The position numbers were made by a program, and so were the translations under genes. A stretch of 64,000 nt of DNA from UBA6627 sp965248675 (GTDB taxonomy: Bacteria; Chloroflexota; Dehalococcoidia; UBA2979), in the NCBI GenBank assembly GCA_965248675.1, contig CBDFJZ010000008.1:1240001-1304000 (forward strand), read 5' to 3'. Positions 51,333-60,031 of this stretch are shown one piece after another. The notes beneath the pieces are model-generated. The model saw only the letters and a list, made by a program, of their open reading frames with translations. It had not been told where the DNA came from and did no database searches. Within the stretch, counting starts at the first letter, position 1; the number at the start of each line of letters is the position of its first letter.

Positions 51333-52397
51333 CTAGCCGCCGATGTAGGACATCTCGACGCGTGGGCGCGCCGCGAGATCGTCGGTCGCCTCGGAGCGGA
51401 GTTCGGAGTAGCGGTCCGTGCGATCGCGCCAGATGGCGCTCAGCAGCGTGGTGAGCTCCTCGTCGCTGGTGCCGTCGCGGAGGCGCGAGCGCAGGTCAGA
51501 GCCGTCGGTCGCGAAGAGGCAGGTGTAGAGCCGGCCCTCGGCGGAGATGCGGGCGCGCGAGCAGCTCCCGCAGAACGGTTGAGTGACCGAGGTGATGAAG
51601 CCGACTTCGCCGGCGCCGTCGCGGTAGCGGTACCGCTGAGCCACCTCGCCCGCGTAGTTGGGATCGACCGGCTCGAGCGGGAACTCGGCGTCGATCAGCG
51701 CCACCAGATCCGAGGCCGACACGACCTCGTCGACTCGCCAGCCGTTGGTGCTCCCGACGTCCATGAACTCGATGAAGCGGACGATGTGCTCGCTGCCCCG
51801 GAAGTGCCGGGCCAGATCGACCAGCGTGTGATCGTTGACGCCCTTGCGGACGACGGCGTTCAGCTTGACCGGACCGAGGCCAGCAGCCGCAGCCGCATCG
51901 ACGCCCTCGAGCACCATCGCGACCGGGAAGTCGACGTCGTTCATCTCGCGGAAGACCGCGTCGTCGATCGAATCGAGGCTGACAGTGACGCGATCGAGGC
52001 CGGCGGCGGCCAGCGCCGCGGCCTGCGAGGCGAGCAGCGTGGCGTTCGTGGTGAGGGCGATCTCCGTGTCGGGGATCGCGGCAAGCATCTCGATCAGCTT
52101 CGGCAGCTCCGCGCGGAGCAACGGCTCGCCGCCGGTGACGCGGAACTTCCGCACGCCGAGGCCGGACGCGATCCGGGCGACGCGCTCGATCTCCTCGAAG
52201 CTGAGGATCTCGTCGCGCGGCAGGAACGCGAAGTCCGGGCCGAAGATCTCCTTCGGCATGCAGTAGCTGCAGCGAAAGTTGCAACGGTCGGTGACCGAGA
52301 TACGGAGGTCATGCAGCGGCCGCCCGAAGCGGTCGGTTGGCGATCCGCCGTCGGCGTCCAGTCGATCGAGGTCGAGGTGACCGTCATGCAAGGGCAT
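51333..52397 (-). CDS. moaA: GTP 3',8-cyclase
   Basis: A 354-residue radical SAM enzyme. The N-terminal cluster motif is CNFRCSYCMP and the C-terminal substrate-side cluster is CGSCSRARISAEGRLYTCLF. The protein ends in GG (EMSYIGG), as required in MoaA. It makes 3',8-cH2GTP from GTP. Gene order RdgB-MoaA-MoaC with overlaps and tiny gaps forms one operon. Confidence 0.97.
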   Translation of the reverse strand: MPLHDGHLDLDRLDADGGSPTDRFGRPLHDLRISVTDRCNFRCSYCMPKEIFGPDFAFLPRDEILSFEEIERVARIASGLGVRKFRVTGGEPLLRAELPKLIEMLAAIPDTEIALTTNATLLASQAAALAAAGLDRVTVSLDSIDDAVFREMNDVDFPVAMVLEGVDAAAAAGLGPVKLNAVVRKGVNDHTLVDLARHFRGSEHIVRFIEFMDVGSTNGWRVDEVVSASDLVALIDAEFPLEPVDPNYAGEVAQRYRYRDGAGEVGFITSVTQPFCGSCSRARISAEGRLYTCLFATDGSDLRSRLRDGTSDEELTTLLSAIWRDRTDRYSELRSEATDDLAARPRVEMSYIGG

Positions 52398-52995
52398 GCA
52401 ACACCCCCAGCACGCCCATCATCGCATGGAGCGCCCGCGAACGGTGGCTGATCTGCTGCTTTTCTTCGCCGATCTCGGCCATCGTGCGCCCATCATCGAT
52501 CTCGAACACCGGGTCGTAGCCAAAGCCGTTCTCGCCACGCGGCGCCTCGGTGATCCGCCCCGCGAGCTCGCCCTCGCGGACGTAGCGCTCGCCGCCGGGA
52601 AGCGCGAGGACAACGACGGTACGGAACCGCGCGCGGCGTTGTGCCCGCGGCACGCCCGCGAGCTCGCGCAGCAGCCGGGCACTGCGCTCATGGTCGGTGA
52701 GCAGCGGCCCGCCGTAGCGAGCCGAGGTGACGCCCGGCCGCCCGCCGAGCGCGTCCACCTCGAGTCCGGAGTCGTCCGCGAGCGCGGGGAGCCCCGAGGC
52801 AGTGGCAACGGCGACCGCCTTCGCCACCGCATTCTCGAGGTAGGAGCGGCCGGTCTCGACCACCTCGGCGGCGTCGACACCGGCCTCGGAGAGGCTGAGC
52901 GCCTGCCAGCCGGTCGGCTCGAGGAGCGCGCGAATCTCGCGCAGCTTGCCCGGGTTGCCGGTGGCGACGACCAGTCGGGGGGCGGTTGCGGACAT
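52384..52995 (-). CDS. rdgB: dITP/XTP pyrophosphatase
   Basis: A 203-residue HAM1/RdgB protein removing non-canonical purine nucleotides. LVVATGNPGKLREIRALL, ALADDSGLEVDALGGRPGVTSARYGG and GENGFGYDPVFEIDDGRTMAEI are all typical, with FGYDP and SHRSRAL near the end. It overlaps moaA by 14 bp. Confidence 0.96.
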   Translation of the reverse strand: MSATAPRLVVATGNPGKLREIRALLEPTGWQALSLSEAGVDAAEVVETGRSYLENAVAKAVAVATASGLPALADDSGLEVDALGGRPGVTSARYGGPLLTDHERSARLLRELAGVPRAQRRARFRTVVVLALPGGERYVREGELAGRITEAPRGENGFGYDPVFEIDDGRTMAEIGEEKQQISHRSRALHAMMGVLGVLHALA

Positions 52996-53019
52996 GGTCG
53001 CTCCGACACGTTTCGTCGG

Positions 53020-53790
53020 TCAGTCGATCGAGGGAAGCAGATCCTCGGGCGAGTCGCCGCCGAGTTCAAGCAGGAACTCGACGGTCGTGCACGCTTGCTG
53101 GGTGCGAACGACCTCGCCGTCCTCGATATAGACGCCCGTCACTACCCGCGAATCCGTGGCGTCCTCGAAGATGATCAGATGCTCGCCGTCCGGCCAGAGC
53201 GGGATCGGCTCCGGTCGTGGGAGAACGCGGATCACCGCAACCAGCCGCGTGCGATCGGGGATCTGCAAGGAGACGTAGGGCGGCGCGTGAAGCGGGAATC
53301 CTTCGCAGACACCGGTCGGGAAGAACTCGACCTCGGTGCCGCCGGCGACTCCCTCGGGACAGACGGCGAGATCGCCGATGCCTTGCGACTGCTGGTGGCA
53401 GATCGCCGACTGCGTGCGAACGATTGCGTCGAGCGCCGGGCGATCCCCGCCGAAGAGCACGTCGATCACGCCATCGATCAGCGGGTCGCCGGTGCGGCGG
53501 GCGTTTAGCTCCTCGAGGCTGGGCGTCGTCACCGGCGACGGCGGAGGCGTTGCCCACGGCGCGCTAGCGACGGGTGTCACGGTGGCAGCGGGAGACGGCG
53601 CCGAGGTCGCTGCGCTGGTTGGGCTGGCGGTCGGCGGCAGCGGTGTTGCGGCAGTCGCCGTCGGCTCGGCCGCGGAGTCGCCGTTGCACGCCGCGACGAG
53701 CGTTGCCACGGCGATCGCGAGTGCGACGGCGAACGGGCGGTCAGCCCGCCATCGCCGGCGTGTCTTGCTACATGAACTCGCGAATCTCAT
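53020..53790 (-). CDS. hypothetical lipoprotein
   Basis: A 256-residue exported protein from ATG 53790. A basic N-terminal stretch (CSKTRRRWRADR) precedes a hydrophobic segment and lipobox LVAAC. A Thr/Pro/Ser-rich spacer (about 45-90) leads to a domain of about 165 residues (RTGDPLIDGVIDVLFGGDRPALDAIVRTQSAICHQQSQ... GVCEGFPLHAPPYVSLQIP). Five cysteines after the lipobox are suitable for disulfides. No family is recognised. The start overlaps the hydrolase remnant by 23 bp. Confidence 0.75.
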   Translation of the reverse strand: MRFASSCSKTRRRWRADRPFAVALAIAVATLVAACNGDSAAEPTATAATPLPPTASPTSAATSAPSPAATVTPVASAPWATPPPSPVTTPSLEELNARRTGDPLIDGVIDVLFGGDRPALDAIVRTQSAICHQQSQGIGDLAVCPEGVAGGTEVEFFPTGVCEGFPLHAPPYVSLQIPDRTRLVAVIRVLPRPEPIPLWPDGEHLIIFEDATDSRVVTGVYIEDGEVVRTQQACTTVEFLLELGGDSPEDLLPSID

Positions 53791-53953
53791 CGAGCGCCTC
53801 CGGGTCACCGCCCGTGATGCCATGCTCGGCGCCCGGGTACTCGCAGTACGTCGCCTGGTCGTTGCCCGCCGCAAGCGAAGTCCATTCGACGCTCGGGAAC
53901 GTGGTGTCACCCGTCCCGTAGAGGACGAGCACGGGCATCGCGAGGTCCCACAC
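53768..53953 (-). pseudogene. remnant of an alpha/beta-hydrolase
   Basis: Sixty-one codons read like the C-terminal quarter of an alpha/beta-hydrolase: MPVLVLYGTGDTTFPS (strand with the catalytic Asp) and YPGAEHGITGGDPEALDEIREFM (the catalytic His in EHG). The rest of the enzyme is missing: a TGA lies 7 codons upstream and the FBP aldolase/phosphatase gene ends there. A deletion or rearrangement junction is likely. Confidence 0.7.
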
Positions 53954-53976
53954 GTCACCCTCGACGCCGTGTCAGG

Positions 53977-55002
53977 TTAGGCGTCGACCCACCGCGAGGT
54001 CGTACGGGTCGTGGCGGCAGGCAACTCGAGCTGCTCCTCCTCGTCGAGGGGCAGGCGATGCGGTTCAAACGGGCCGTGGCGGCGGAGCACGTCGGCGAGG
54101 TGGTTCGCCTCCTCGCGCGCGCGGTCGAACGACAGATCGGCGAACAGGTCGCGCGGGCCGCTCAGCTTCCCGAGCGCCACCTCGAACCCGAGCGCGACAA
54201 CGCGCGGCGGTCCGTCGAATCGCGCCGGCGCGGCATCGTCGAGCGCGACCGGCATCCACGGTCCCAGGTGTGAGCCGCGGGTGAAGCCCTCGACCAGGGC
54301 GGGCATCGCGAACGGCTCGAGGGCTTCACCGACGGTCGGTAGATCGCCGTCGGAACGAATGATCGCCAGCGGATGCTGGTGACCGGCCATCCCGGCCGCC
54401 TCGGCAACCCGGTCGGTCGAGGCGGCGGCCGCGACGCTGGTCGTGGCGCGGGGGATCACGCGCTTCACCGCGAACCGTCCGGGCGAGCCGATGTATGCGA
54501 GGAGCTCGTAGAGCTCCTCGGGCGCGTTGAACACCGCCTTCTTCCGCTCGCGGCTGTCGTGGACCTCGAACGAGCAGCCCTGGCTGAGCGAATCGGAGAG
54601 CACGAGGCCGGCCGTATTGAACGGGTCGGCGAAGGCGCGGTAGAGCGGCAGGTTGAAGGCGCCGGTGGCGGTGCCGACGCCGCCGAAGGCGATCAGCGAC
54701 TCGCTGGTGCGTTCGTCGAACGACAGCTCACACACGCTCGCGCCCGTGCCTTCGAGGGATCCCGGAAACTGGTCGGTCGCGAGGCTGCTGGGCGCACCGG
54801 CCTCGATCGCGTCCCAGGCGATGCGGTGGACCTCGGAGTTGCCTTCGCCGTGGGTGTGGGTGAGCAGCAACCAGAGGCCGTCGCCGAGCATGCGCACCTG
54901 GCCGTCGCTCAGATCGCCGGCCACGATCGCGGCGGCGACGCGCTCGAGGGCTGCGGCGGGGCGTCCGGCGACGGTCGAAACCGCGGTCAGCGTGACGTAC
55001 AC
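53977..55002 (-). CDS. fructose-1,6-bisphosphate aldolase/phosphatase (FBPA/P, class V type)
   Basis: A 341-residue protein of the archaeal-type bifunctional family, which condenses triose phosphates and dephosphorylates the product. Diagnostic strings are DQFPGSLEGTGASVCELSF, FNLPLYRAFADPFNTAGLVL, EVHDSRERKKAVFNAPEELYELLAYIG, TRGSHLGPWMPVA, and DGPPRVVALGFEVALGKLSGPRDLF, ending RRHGPFEPHRLP. The first metal-site segment appears as GDGLWLLLTHTHGEGNSEVHRIAW. It is immediately followed by a class I FBPase gene. Confidence 0.92.
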   Translation of the reverse strand: MYVTLTAVSTVAGRPAAALERVAAAIVAGDLSDGQVRMLGDGLWLLLTHTHGEGNSEVHRIAWDAIEAGAPSSLATDQFPGSLEGTGASVCELSFDERTSESLIAFGGVGTATGAFNLPLYRAFADPFNTAGLVLSDSLSQGCSFEVHDSRERKKAVFNAPEELYELLAYIGSPGRFAVKRVIPRATTSVAAAASTDRVAEAAGMAGHQHPLAIIRSDGDLPTVGEALEPFAMPALVEGFTRGSHLGPWMPVALDDAAPARFDGPPRVVALGFEVALGKLSGPRDLFADLSFDRAREEANHLADVLRRHGPFEPHRLPLDEEEQLELPAATTRTTSRWVDA

Positions 55003-55007
55003 GCGGC

Positions 55008-55964
55008 CTAGCCTTGCAGCGCCCGGTCGATCGCCTCGACGGCGCTCGCGTTGCCAATGAACAGCGGCGTGCGCTGGTGCACGGAGTCGGGCACGAGGTC
55101 GAGCACCGGGCCGCTACCGGTACTCGCCGCACCGCCGGCCTGGGCGGCGACATAGGCGAAGACGGACGCCTCGTAGAGCACGCGGATCTTGCCGTTGGGG
55201 CTCTTTGAGTCCGCCGGGTAGAGGAGGACGCCACCGCGGATCAGGTCACGGTGGAAGTCCGAGACCAGCGAGCCGACGTAGCGCAGCGATCGACCGTCGC
55301 GAGCGACGTCGACGGCCCGTCGCACCGCCGGATCCCAGCGGTCCTCGTAGCCCTGGTTCACGCTGTAGTACGGGCAGTCCTCGGGGATCTGCACCGACGG
55401 ACGGGTCAGCCGGAACTCCCCGCTGCCGTCTAGCGTGAACTCCTGCACAAGGCTGGGCGTCGCCAGCACCAGCACCGTGCTCGACCCGTACAGCACATAA
55501 CCCGCCGCCACGAAGTCGCTGCCCAGGCGCAGGAACGGCGGTTCGCCCTCGAGCGGCACGCCGCCGGGCGTGGGGAACACGCCGATGATCGAGCCGATCG
55601 TGATCGAGATGTCCGCGTTCGAAGTGCCGTCGATCGGATCCAGCACGCACATGAACGAGGCATCGCGATCGGGCACCTCGAAGAACCTGGGCGCCTCGAG
55701 CTCCTCGCAGACGAGGCCGGCGACCGCGTCGCTGGCGTCGAAGGCCGCGACGAAGCGCTCGGTGCCGAGGACGTCGAGCGGGTGCACGACTTCGCCATGG
55801 ACGTTGCGAGCACCTTCGGGATCGGGCGCGGGGAGCAGCGCACCGGCGCGCACGTGACCGGAGATGTCGCGCGACGCTTCCACGACGGCGGCGAGGACGC
55901 GCGCGAGCGCGGGATCGTCGATGCCCTCGACCGGGGTCGCGATACCGTCGACCGACAGGGCCAT
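55008..55964 (-). CDS. fbp: fructose-1,6-bisphosphatase class I
   Basis: A 318-residue FBPase of the inositol-monophosphatase superfamily. The metal site is VLDPIDGTSNADISITIGSIIGVF (DPLDGSSN variant). Further motifs are PYYSVNQGYEDRWDP, RYVGSLVSDFHRDLIRGGVLLYP (SMVAD-HR.L..GG), and LYEASVFAYVAAQAGG (YE..P..F..EQAGG). It hydrolyses FBP in gluconeogenesis. ATG 55964 is chosen; the longer open frame overlaps the promoter and DUF1122. It is 5 bp upstream of the FBPA/P gene. Confidence 0.93.
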   Translation of the reverse strand: MALSVDGIATPVEGIDDPALARVLAAVVEASRDISGHVRAGALLPAPDPEGARNVHGEVVHPLDVLGTERFVAAFDASDAVAGLVCEELEAPRFFEVPDRDASFMCVLDPIDGTSNADISITIGSIIGVFPTPGGVPLEGEPPFLRLGSDFVAAGYVLYGSSTVLVLATPSLVQEFTLDGSGEFRLTRPSVQIPEDCPYYSVNQGYEDRWDPAVRRAVDVARDGRSLRYVGSLVSDFHRDLIRGGVLLYPADSKSPNGKIRVLYEASVFAYVAAQAGGAASTGSGPVLDLVPDSVHQRTPLFIGNASAVEAIDRALQG

Positions 55965-56127
55965 GCGCGCGCTCCTGGTCCGGCCGATCCGGACCGCTCC
56001 GCGAGACGGTTCACGCCCAGACGGTTCGCGCACAGAACCCGCGTCACGGGTCCTCGAGCTTCGCGGTCGCCTGGGCGCCCGAAGAATACCATCGCGCCAC
56101 CGCCGCCGCCTGACGGTGCCAAGCCGC

Positions 56128-56865
56128 CTATCGAGGCGGGAGCGGCCCCTCCGGGACGGCGAGCTTCGCTCGCAGCGAGGTGATCGTCGCCTCGGCGATC
56201 GCGCGGGTCTCGGCCTGCAGCTGCCAGTCCAGCTCCTTCGAACGCGCCATGAACCCTTCGAGCGCGCCCAGCATCGCCAGTCCAAGCGCGTGCTCGCGCG
56301 CGCTGTCGGCCGCTCGGAACCCCTGGACCCGACGGCGGCCTGCGCGACCGCCCGCAGCCGTCGCCCAGTCGCGGAAGACGCTGCCGCACCCCGCCGCGAA
56401 GAGCATCCCGCCCAGCGGCGTCGCGACGGGGGGTACGCCGGCCGCCAACGCAAGGGCGGTCATCACCCCGATCGGCGACTCGTACTCCACGATCAGGCTG
56501 CCCCCAGGCGGCACGGCCCGGCCGAGCGCTCCGATCACCCCGACGGCGATCGCCTCGGACACCTCGACCTCGCGCTCGTCCTGCAACGGCAGGCGCGACC
56601 GAAAGCTGGTCACCTCGACCCACGCGCGCTCGGGGGCGCCGCGGAGCGACGCGAGGCCGGCCACGACCGGAAGCGCCGTTCGACCGAACTCGCGGCTCTC
56701 GAGGAGCAATCGAAAGCGCTCCGCGCCGGCCCGGCTGCGCGGACCCTGCTCGACGATCAGCCGCACCCCCTGTCCGACCTCGCGACGGACGAGTGTCGCC
56801 AGCGGATGGTCCGAGGCGGCGGCGATCGGACGCCAGTTGGAGGGCGAAACGGTCGGCAACGGCAT
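56128..56865 (-). CDS. DUF1122 family protein
   Basis: A 245-residue protein matching DUF1122, a family mainly archaeal with scattered bacterial members. The typical region reads SLIVEYESPIGVMTALALAAGVPPVATPLGGMLFAAGCGSVFRDWATAAGG; archaeal homologues have VEYe.D.eT, GvPP and G...kDWYf at the same places. The following helix (ADSAREHALGLAMLGALEGFM) is also typical. Function unknown. ATG 56865 (MPLPTVSPSNWR) is favoured over 56931. Confidence 0.75.
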   Translation of the reverse strand: MPLPTVSPSNWRPIAAASDHPLATLVRREVGQGVRLIVEQGPRSRAGAERFRLLLESREFGRTALPVVAGLASLRGAPERAWVEVTSFRSRLPLQDEREVEVSEAIAVGVIGALGRAVPPGGSLIVEYESPIGVMTALALAAGVPPVATPLGGMLFAAGCGSVFRDWATAAGGRAGRRRVQGFRAADSAREHALGLAMLGALEGFMARSKELDWQLQAETRAIAEATITSLRAKLAVPEGPLPPR

Positions 56866-56918
56866 CGCGAGAAACGGTAGCAGAGCGCTCAACGCGCGGC
56901 TCCGTACACTGGCGCTCG

Positions 56919-58295
56919 ATGACGATCGCATCCAACGACACCGACCTGGCGCAGTACGCGGGGGCCGTGCGCGGCTTGCTGGCGCGTGGTGGCTACGAGC
57001 TGAGCGGTCGCGCCGCGCTGGCCGAGCGGTGGGCGATCGATCATATCCGCGACTACCTCAACGCGAACGGGCGCCCGGAAGCGCGACCGACCGTGCACGT
57101 CGCCGGCTCCAAGGCGAAGGGCTCTGTCGCGACGATGACCGAGGCGCTGCTCCGGGAGTCGCTGCCCTCGACTGCGGGTGATGCGCGCACGCTGCTCTAC
57201 ACCTCACCAGATCTGCACTCCGCGCGCGAGCGAATCTCGCTCGACGGCGAGCCAATCCCGGCCGCAGCCTTCGGCGCGCTGGCTGAACGGCTACTCGCCG
57301 ATCCGGCGACCGAGGGCTGGTCGTACTTCGAGCTCTTGACGCTCACTGCCTGGTACGCCGCCGCCAGCGCGAACTGCCGGTGGCAGGTGCTCGAGGTGGG
57401 GCTGGGCGGCCGCCTCGACACGACCAATGCGGTGACCGACAAGGCAGTCGCGGTGATCACGCCGATCGACCGTGAACACACCGCGATCCTCGGCGAGACG
57501 ATCCCCGAGATCGCCGCCGAGAAGGCGGGCATCCTGACCGCCCCCTGCGAGCTCGTGGTCGCGCCGCAGCGGGCGTCCGCGCTCGACGTGATTCGCGAGG
57601 CGGCCGAAGCGGCGCAGGCACGCCTTCACGAGGTCGCCGAGGAGTGCGCGCTGCGCGTCACCTCACAATCGTTGGATCGGGTGCAGTTCGATGTGCGGAC
57701 GCCGGAGCGGACCTACCGCAAGCTCAAGCTCGAACTCCTCGGTCAGCACCAGGCGGAGAATGCCGCCGCGGCGATCCGCGCGGCCGAGCTCGCGCTCGCG
57801 TCGGAGGGCGGGGAGCTCACCGAACAGGGTGCGCGCCGCGCGCTGGCCGCCGTGCGCCTGCCCGGCAGGGGCGAGGTGATCGGGCGAAAGCCGCTCACGA
57901 TCGTCGACGGCGCCCATACGCCGCTCGCCGCCAAACGACTGCGGCAAGCCCTCGACCAATCCGGCGTACCGAAGCACCGCGTTTTCGTCCTCGGTCTGCT
58001 CGACGGGAAGGACGCCGAGGGGATCGCGCGCGGGCTGATCTCGCCGGACGACCAGGCGTTCATCGCCCCGCCGGAGACCGCTCGCGCCGCCGATCCGTCC
58101 GAGGTCGCCGCGGTGGTGCGCGCCCTCGGGATCCCCGCGAGCACGGCGCCGAACGTCGCTAGCGCGCTGGAACGCGCAACCGCCACGGCCGGCGAACGCG
58201 GTAGCGTGATCGCGACCGGGAGCCTGCGAACCGTGGCCGACGCGCGCGAGGCGCGCCTGGTGATCACGGGCGATCGCGCCCTCGGGCTGAGATAG
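56919..58295 (+). CDS. folC: folylpolyglutamate synthase
   Basis: A 458-residue Mur-ligase-fold enzyme adding glutamate to folates (and perhaps dihydropteroate). The P-loop is HVAGSKAKGSVATM, differing from the usual GTNGKGS. Further elements are the AVITPIDREHTAILGETIPEIAAEKAGIL loop, the ENAAAAIRAAELA helix (canonical QQNNAATALAA), and VDGAHTPLAAKRLRQAL (DGAHNP variant). It overlaps the DUF1122 promoter region and is followed by fabF 45 bp later. Confidence 0.93.
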   Translation: MTIASNDTDLAQYAGAVRGLLARGGYELSGRAALAERWAIDHIRDYLNANGRPEARPTVHVAGSKAKGSVATMTEALLRESLPSTAGDARTLLYTSPDLHSARERISLDGEPIPAAAFGALAERLLADPATEGWSYFELLTLTAWYAAASANCRWQVLEVGLGGRLDTTNAVTDKAVAVITPIDREHTAILGETIPEIAAEKAGILTAPCELVVAPQRASALDVIREAAEAAQARLHEVAEECALRVTSQSLDRVQFDVRTPERTYRKLKLELLGQHQAENAAAAIRAAELALASEGGELTEQGARRALAAVRLPGRGEVIGRKPLTIVDGAHTPLAAKRLRQALDQSGVPKHRVFVLGLLDGKDAEGIARGLISPDDQAFIAPPETARAADPSEVAAVVRALGIPASTAPNVASALERATATAGERGSVIATGSLRTVADAREARLVITGDRALGLR

Positions 58296-58340
58296 GATCG
58301 CGGTTCAGGCCTCGATTCGAGGCTCGAGAATGGAGCAACG

Positions 58341-59597
58341 ATGACGTCGAACGGACGTCGCCGCGTAGTGATCACCGGGCTCGGCGCGCTGACGCCGCTC
58401 GGGAACACGGTCGACACATTCTGGGACGCCGCCGTCGGCGGCCAGTCGGGCGTCCGGCTGTTCAGCGATCTCGACCCCAGCGCCTACCCCTGCCACGTCG
58501 TCGGTGAGGTGCTCGACTTCGCACCGACGGACTACATGGATCGCCGTTCCGCGCGCCGGATGGCCCGGTTCTCACAGTTCGCGGTCGCCGCTGCGCGACA
58601 GGCGGCCGAGCATGCGGTCCTTGACCTCGAGACGATCGACCGCTCGCGCAGCGGCGTCGTCCTCGGCAATGGAGGCGGAGGCTACCCCCACGTCGAGCAG
58701 GCGAACAAGACGATGAGAGAGCGCGGCGGAATGAAAATCGATCCGCTCTACGTCGCGAAGTGGCTGCCGAACATGGCCGCTGCGAACGTCACCATCCAGC
58801 TCGGCCTGCGGGGCTACACCAACACCGTCGTCACGGCGTGCGCCTCCGGAACCCAGGCGATCGGCGAGGCCGCCGAGGTGATCCGCCGCGACCGCGCCGA
58901 TCTGATGTTCGCCGGCGGCACCGAGGCGGGTGTCTGCGAGCTCGGACTCGCCGGGTTCGCCGCGATGCGGGCGCTGGCCACTTCACACAACGGCGAGCCC
59001 GAGCAGGCGTCGCGCCCGTTCGACCGCGATCGGGACGGATTCGTCCCGGCCGAGGGCGCCGGCGTGGTCACCCTCGAGACCCTTGATCACGCGCGCGCGC
59101 GAGGGGCGACGCCGCTCGGCGAGGTGCTCGGGTACGGCGTTAGCGCGGACGCCGCGCACCTCGTCGCGCCGTCGGACGACGGGGAAGGCGCGGCGCAGGC
59201 GATGCGACTCGCGCTCGAGGACGGCGGGGTGGCCGCGGAGGAGATCGACTACGTCTCGGCGCACGCGACGGCGACGGAGGTCGGCGACGTCGCGGAAACC
59301 AGGGCGCTCAAACAGGTGTTCGGCGAGCACGCCCACCAGACGCCGATGAGCTCCTTGAAATCACAGACCGGACATCTGCTCGGTGGATCAGGCGGCGTCG
59401 AGACCGTCGCCGCCGTGCAGACCATCCTCACCGGGCGGATCGCGCCGACGCTGAACCTCGAACATCCGGATGCCGAATGCGATCTGGACTACGTCGCGCT
59501 CGAGTCACGCTCCGCGGACGTGCGCACTGTGATGAAGAACTCGTTCGGCTTCGGCGGACAGAACGCCGTGCTGGTCGTGCGCCGCTTCGAAGCATGA
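58341..59597 (+). CDS. fabF: beta-ketoacyl-ACP synthase II
   Basis: A 418-residue KAS II. The catalytic triad is C in VTACASGTQAIGEA, H in AHATATEVGD (canonical ahgTsTp.ND altered) and H in KSQTGHLLGGSGGVE, plus the C-terminal SFGFGGQNAVLVVRR. It elongates acyl-ACP in fatty acid synthesis. The ATEVGD variant of TSTPLND deserves note because it lines the ACP/substrate tunnel. Start ATG 58341 follows GGAGCAACG. Confidence 0.95.
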   Translation: MTSNGRRRVVITGLGALTPLGNTVDTFWDAAVGGQSGVRLFSDLDPSAYPCHVVGEVLDFAPTDYMDRRSARRMARFSQFAVAAARQAAEHAVLDLETIDRSRSGVVLGNGGGGYPHVEQANKTMRERGGMKIDPLYVAKWLPNMAAANVTIQLGLRGYTNTVVTACASGTQAIGEAAEVIRRDRADLMFAGGTEAGVCELGLAGFAAMRALATSHNGEPEQASRPFDRDRDGFVPAEGAGVVTLETLDHARARGATPLGEVLGYGVSADAAHLVAPSDDGEGAAQAMRLALEDGGVAAEEIDYVSAHATATEVGDVAETRALKQVFGEHAHQTPMSSLKSQTGHLLGGSGGVETVAAVQTILTGRIAPTLNLEHPDAECDLDYVALESRSADVRTVMKNSFGFGGQNAVLVVRRFEA

Positions 59598-59643
59598 ACG
59601 ATCGGCGGCGGCCGCGCGTAGCCGCGGCGGGGCTGAGCCGGCC

Positions 59644-59889
59644 TTAGCTCGCGAGCTGGGCCAGCGGCACCATGCCCTCGAGCAGCACCTCCAACGCCAT
59701 CGTGTGAGCGCAGGCGCCCTCGTGGCGGAAGAAATCGCACTCGCATTGCCAGGTGCCCTCGTGCAGCGTGACGGCATGATCGTCGTTGTTGCCCTGAATC
59801 GTGACGCGCAGGTCCTGGAACTGGAACCGATCGCGCTCCGCGGCATAACGGTGAGCCTTGTCGATCTTGCCGATCATGCCCGAGTTCAT
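59644..59889 (-). CDS. SWIM zinc-finger protein
   Basis: An 81-residue protein containing a complete SWIM finger: CECDFFRHEGACAH (CxC...CxH). The preceding strands (FQFQDLRVTIQGNNDDHAVTLHEGTWQCEC) are the usual SWIM frame. It has no other domain. It may bind nucleic acid or protein; small stand-alone SWIM proteins are of unknown function. A terminator hairpin of thpR lies about 50 bp upstream. Confidence 0.88.
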   Translation of the reverse strand: MNSGMIGKIDKAHRYAAERDRFQFQDLRVTIQGNNDDHAVTLHEGTWQCECDFFRHEGACAHTMALEVLLEGMVPLAQLAS

Positions 59890-59939
59890 CGCGCCTCCTG
59901 CAGCCGCTCCGGTGACCGCATCGACTACTCGGCAACGAA

Positions 59940-59969
59940 AACGGCGCCGTGGAGACCCACGACGCCGTT
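59940..59969 (-). terminator. rho-independent terminator of thpR
   Basis: On the minus strand AACGGCG and GTGG pair with CCAC and CGCCGTT around a short loop, followed by TTTTCGTT, a proper T tract. It ends the thpR transcript 62 bp after its stop. Confidence 0.8.
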
Positions 59970-60031
59970 GATTCGATTGCCCAATACGATGCAGCTCATG
60001 ATTGGACAGTAGATCGTTACGATCCGCCCCG

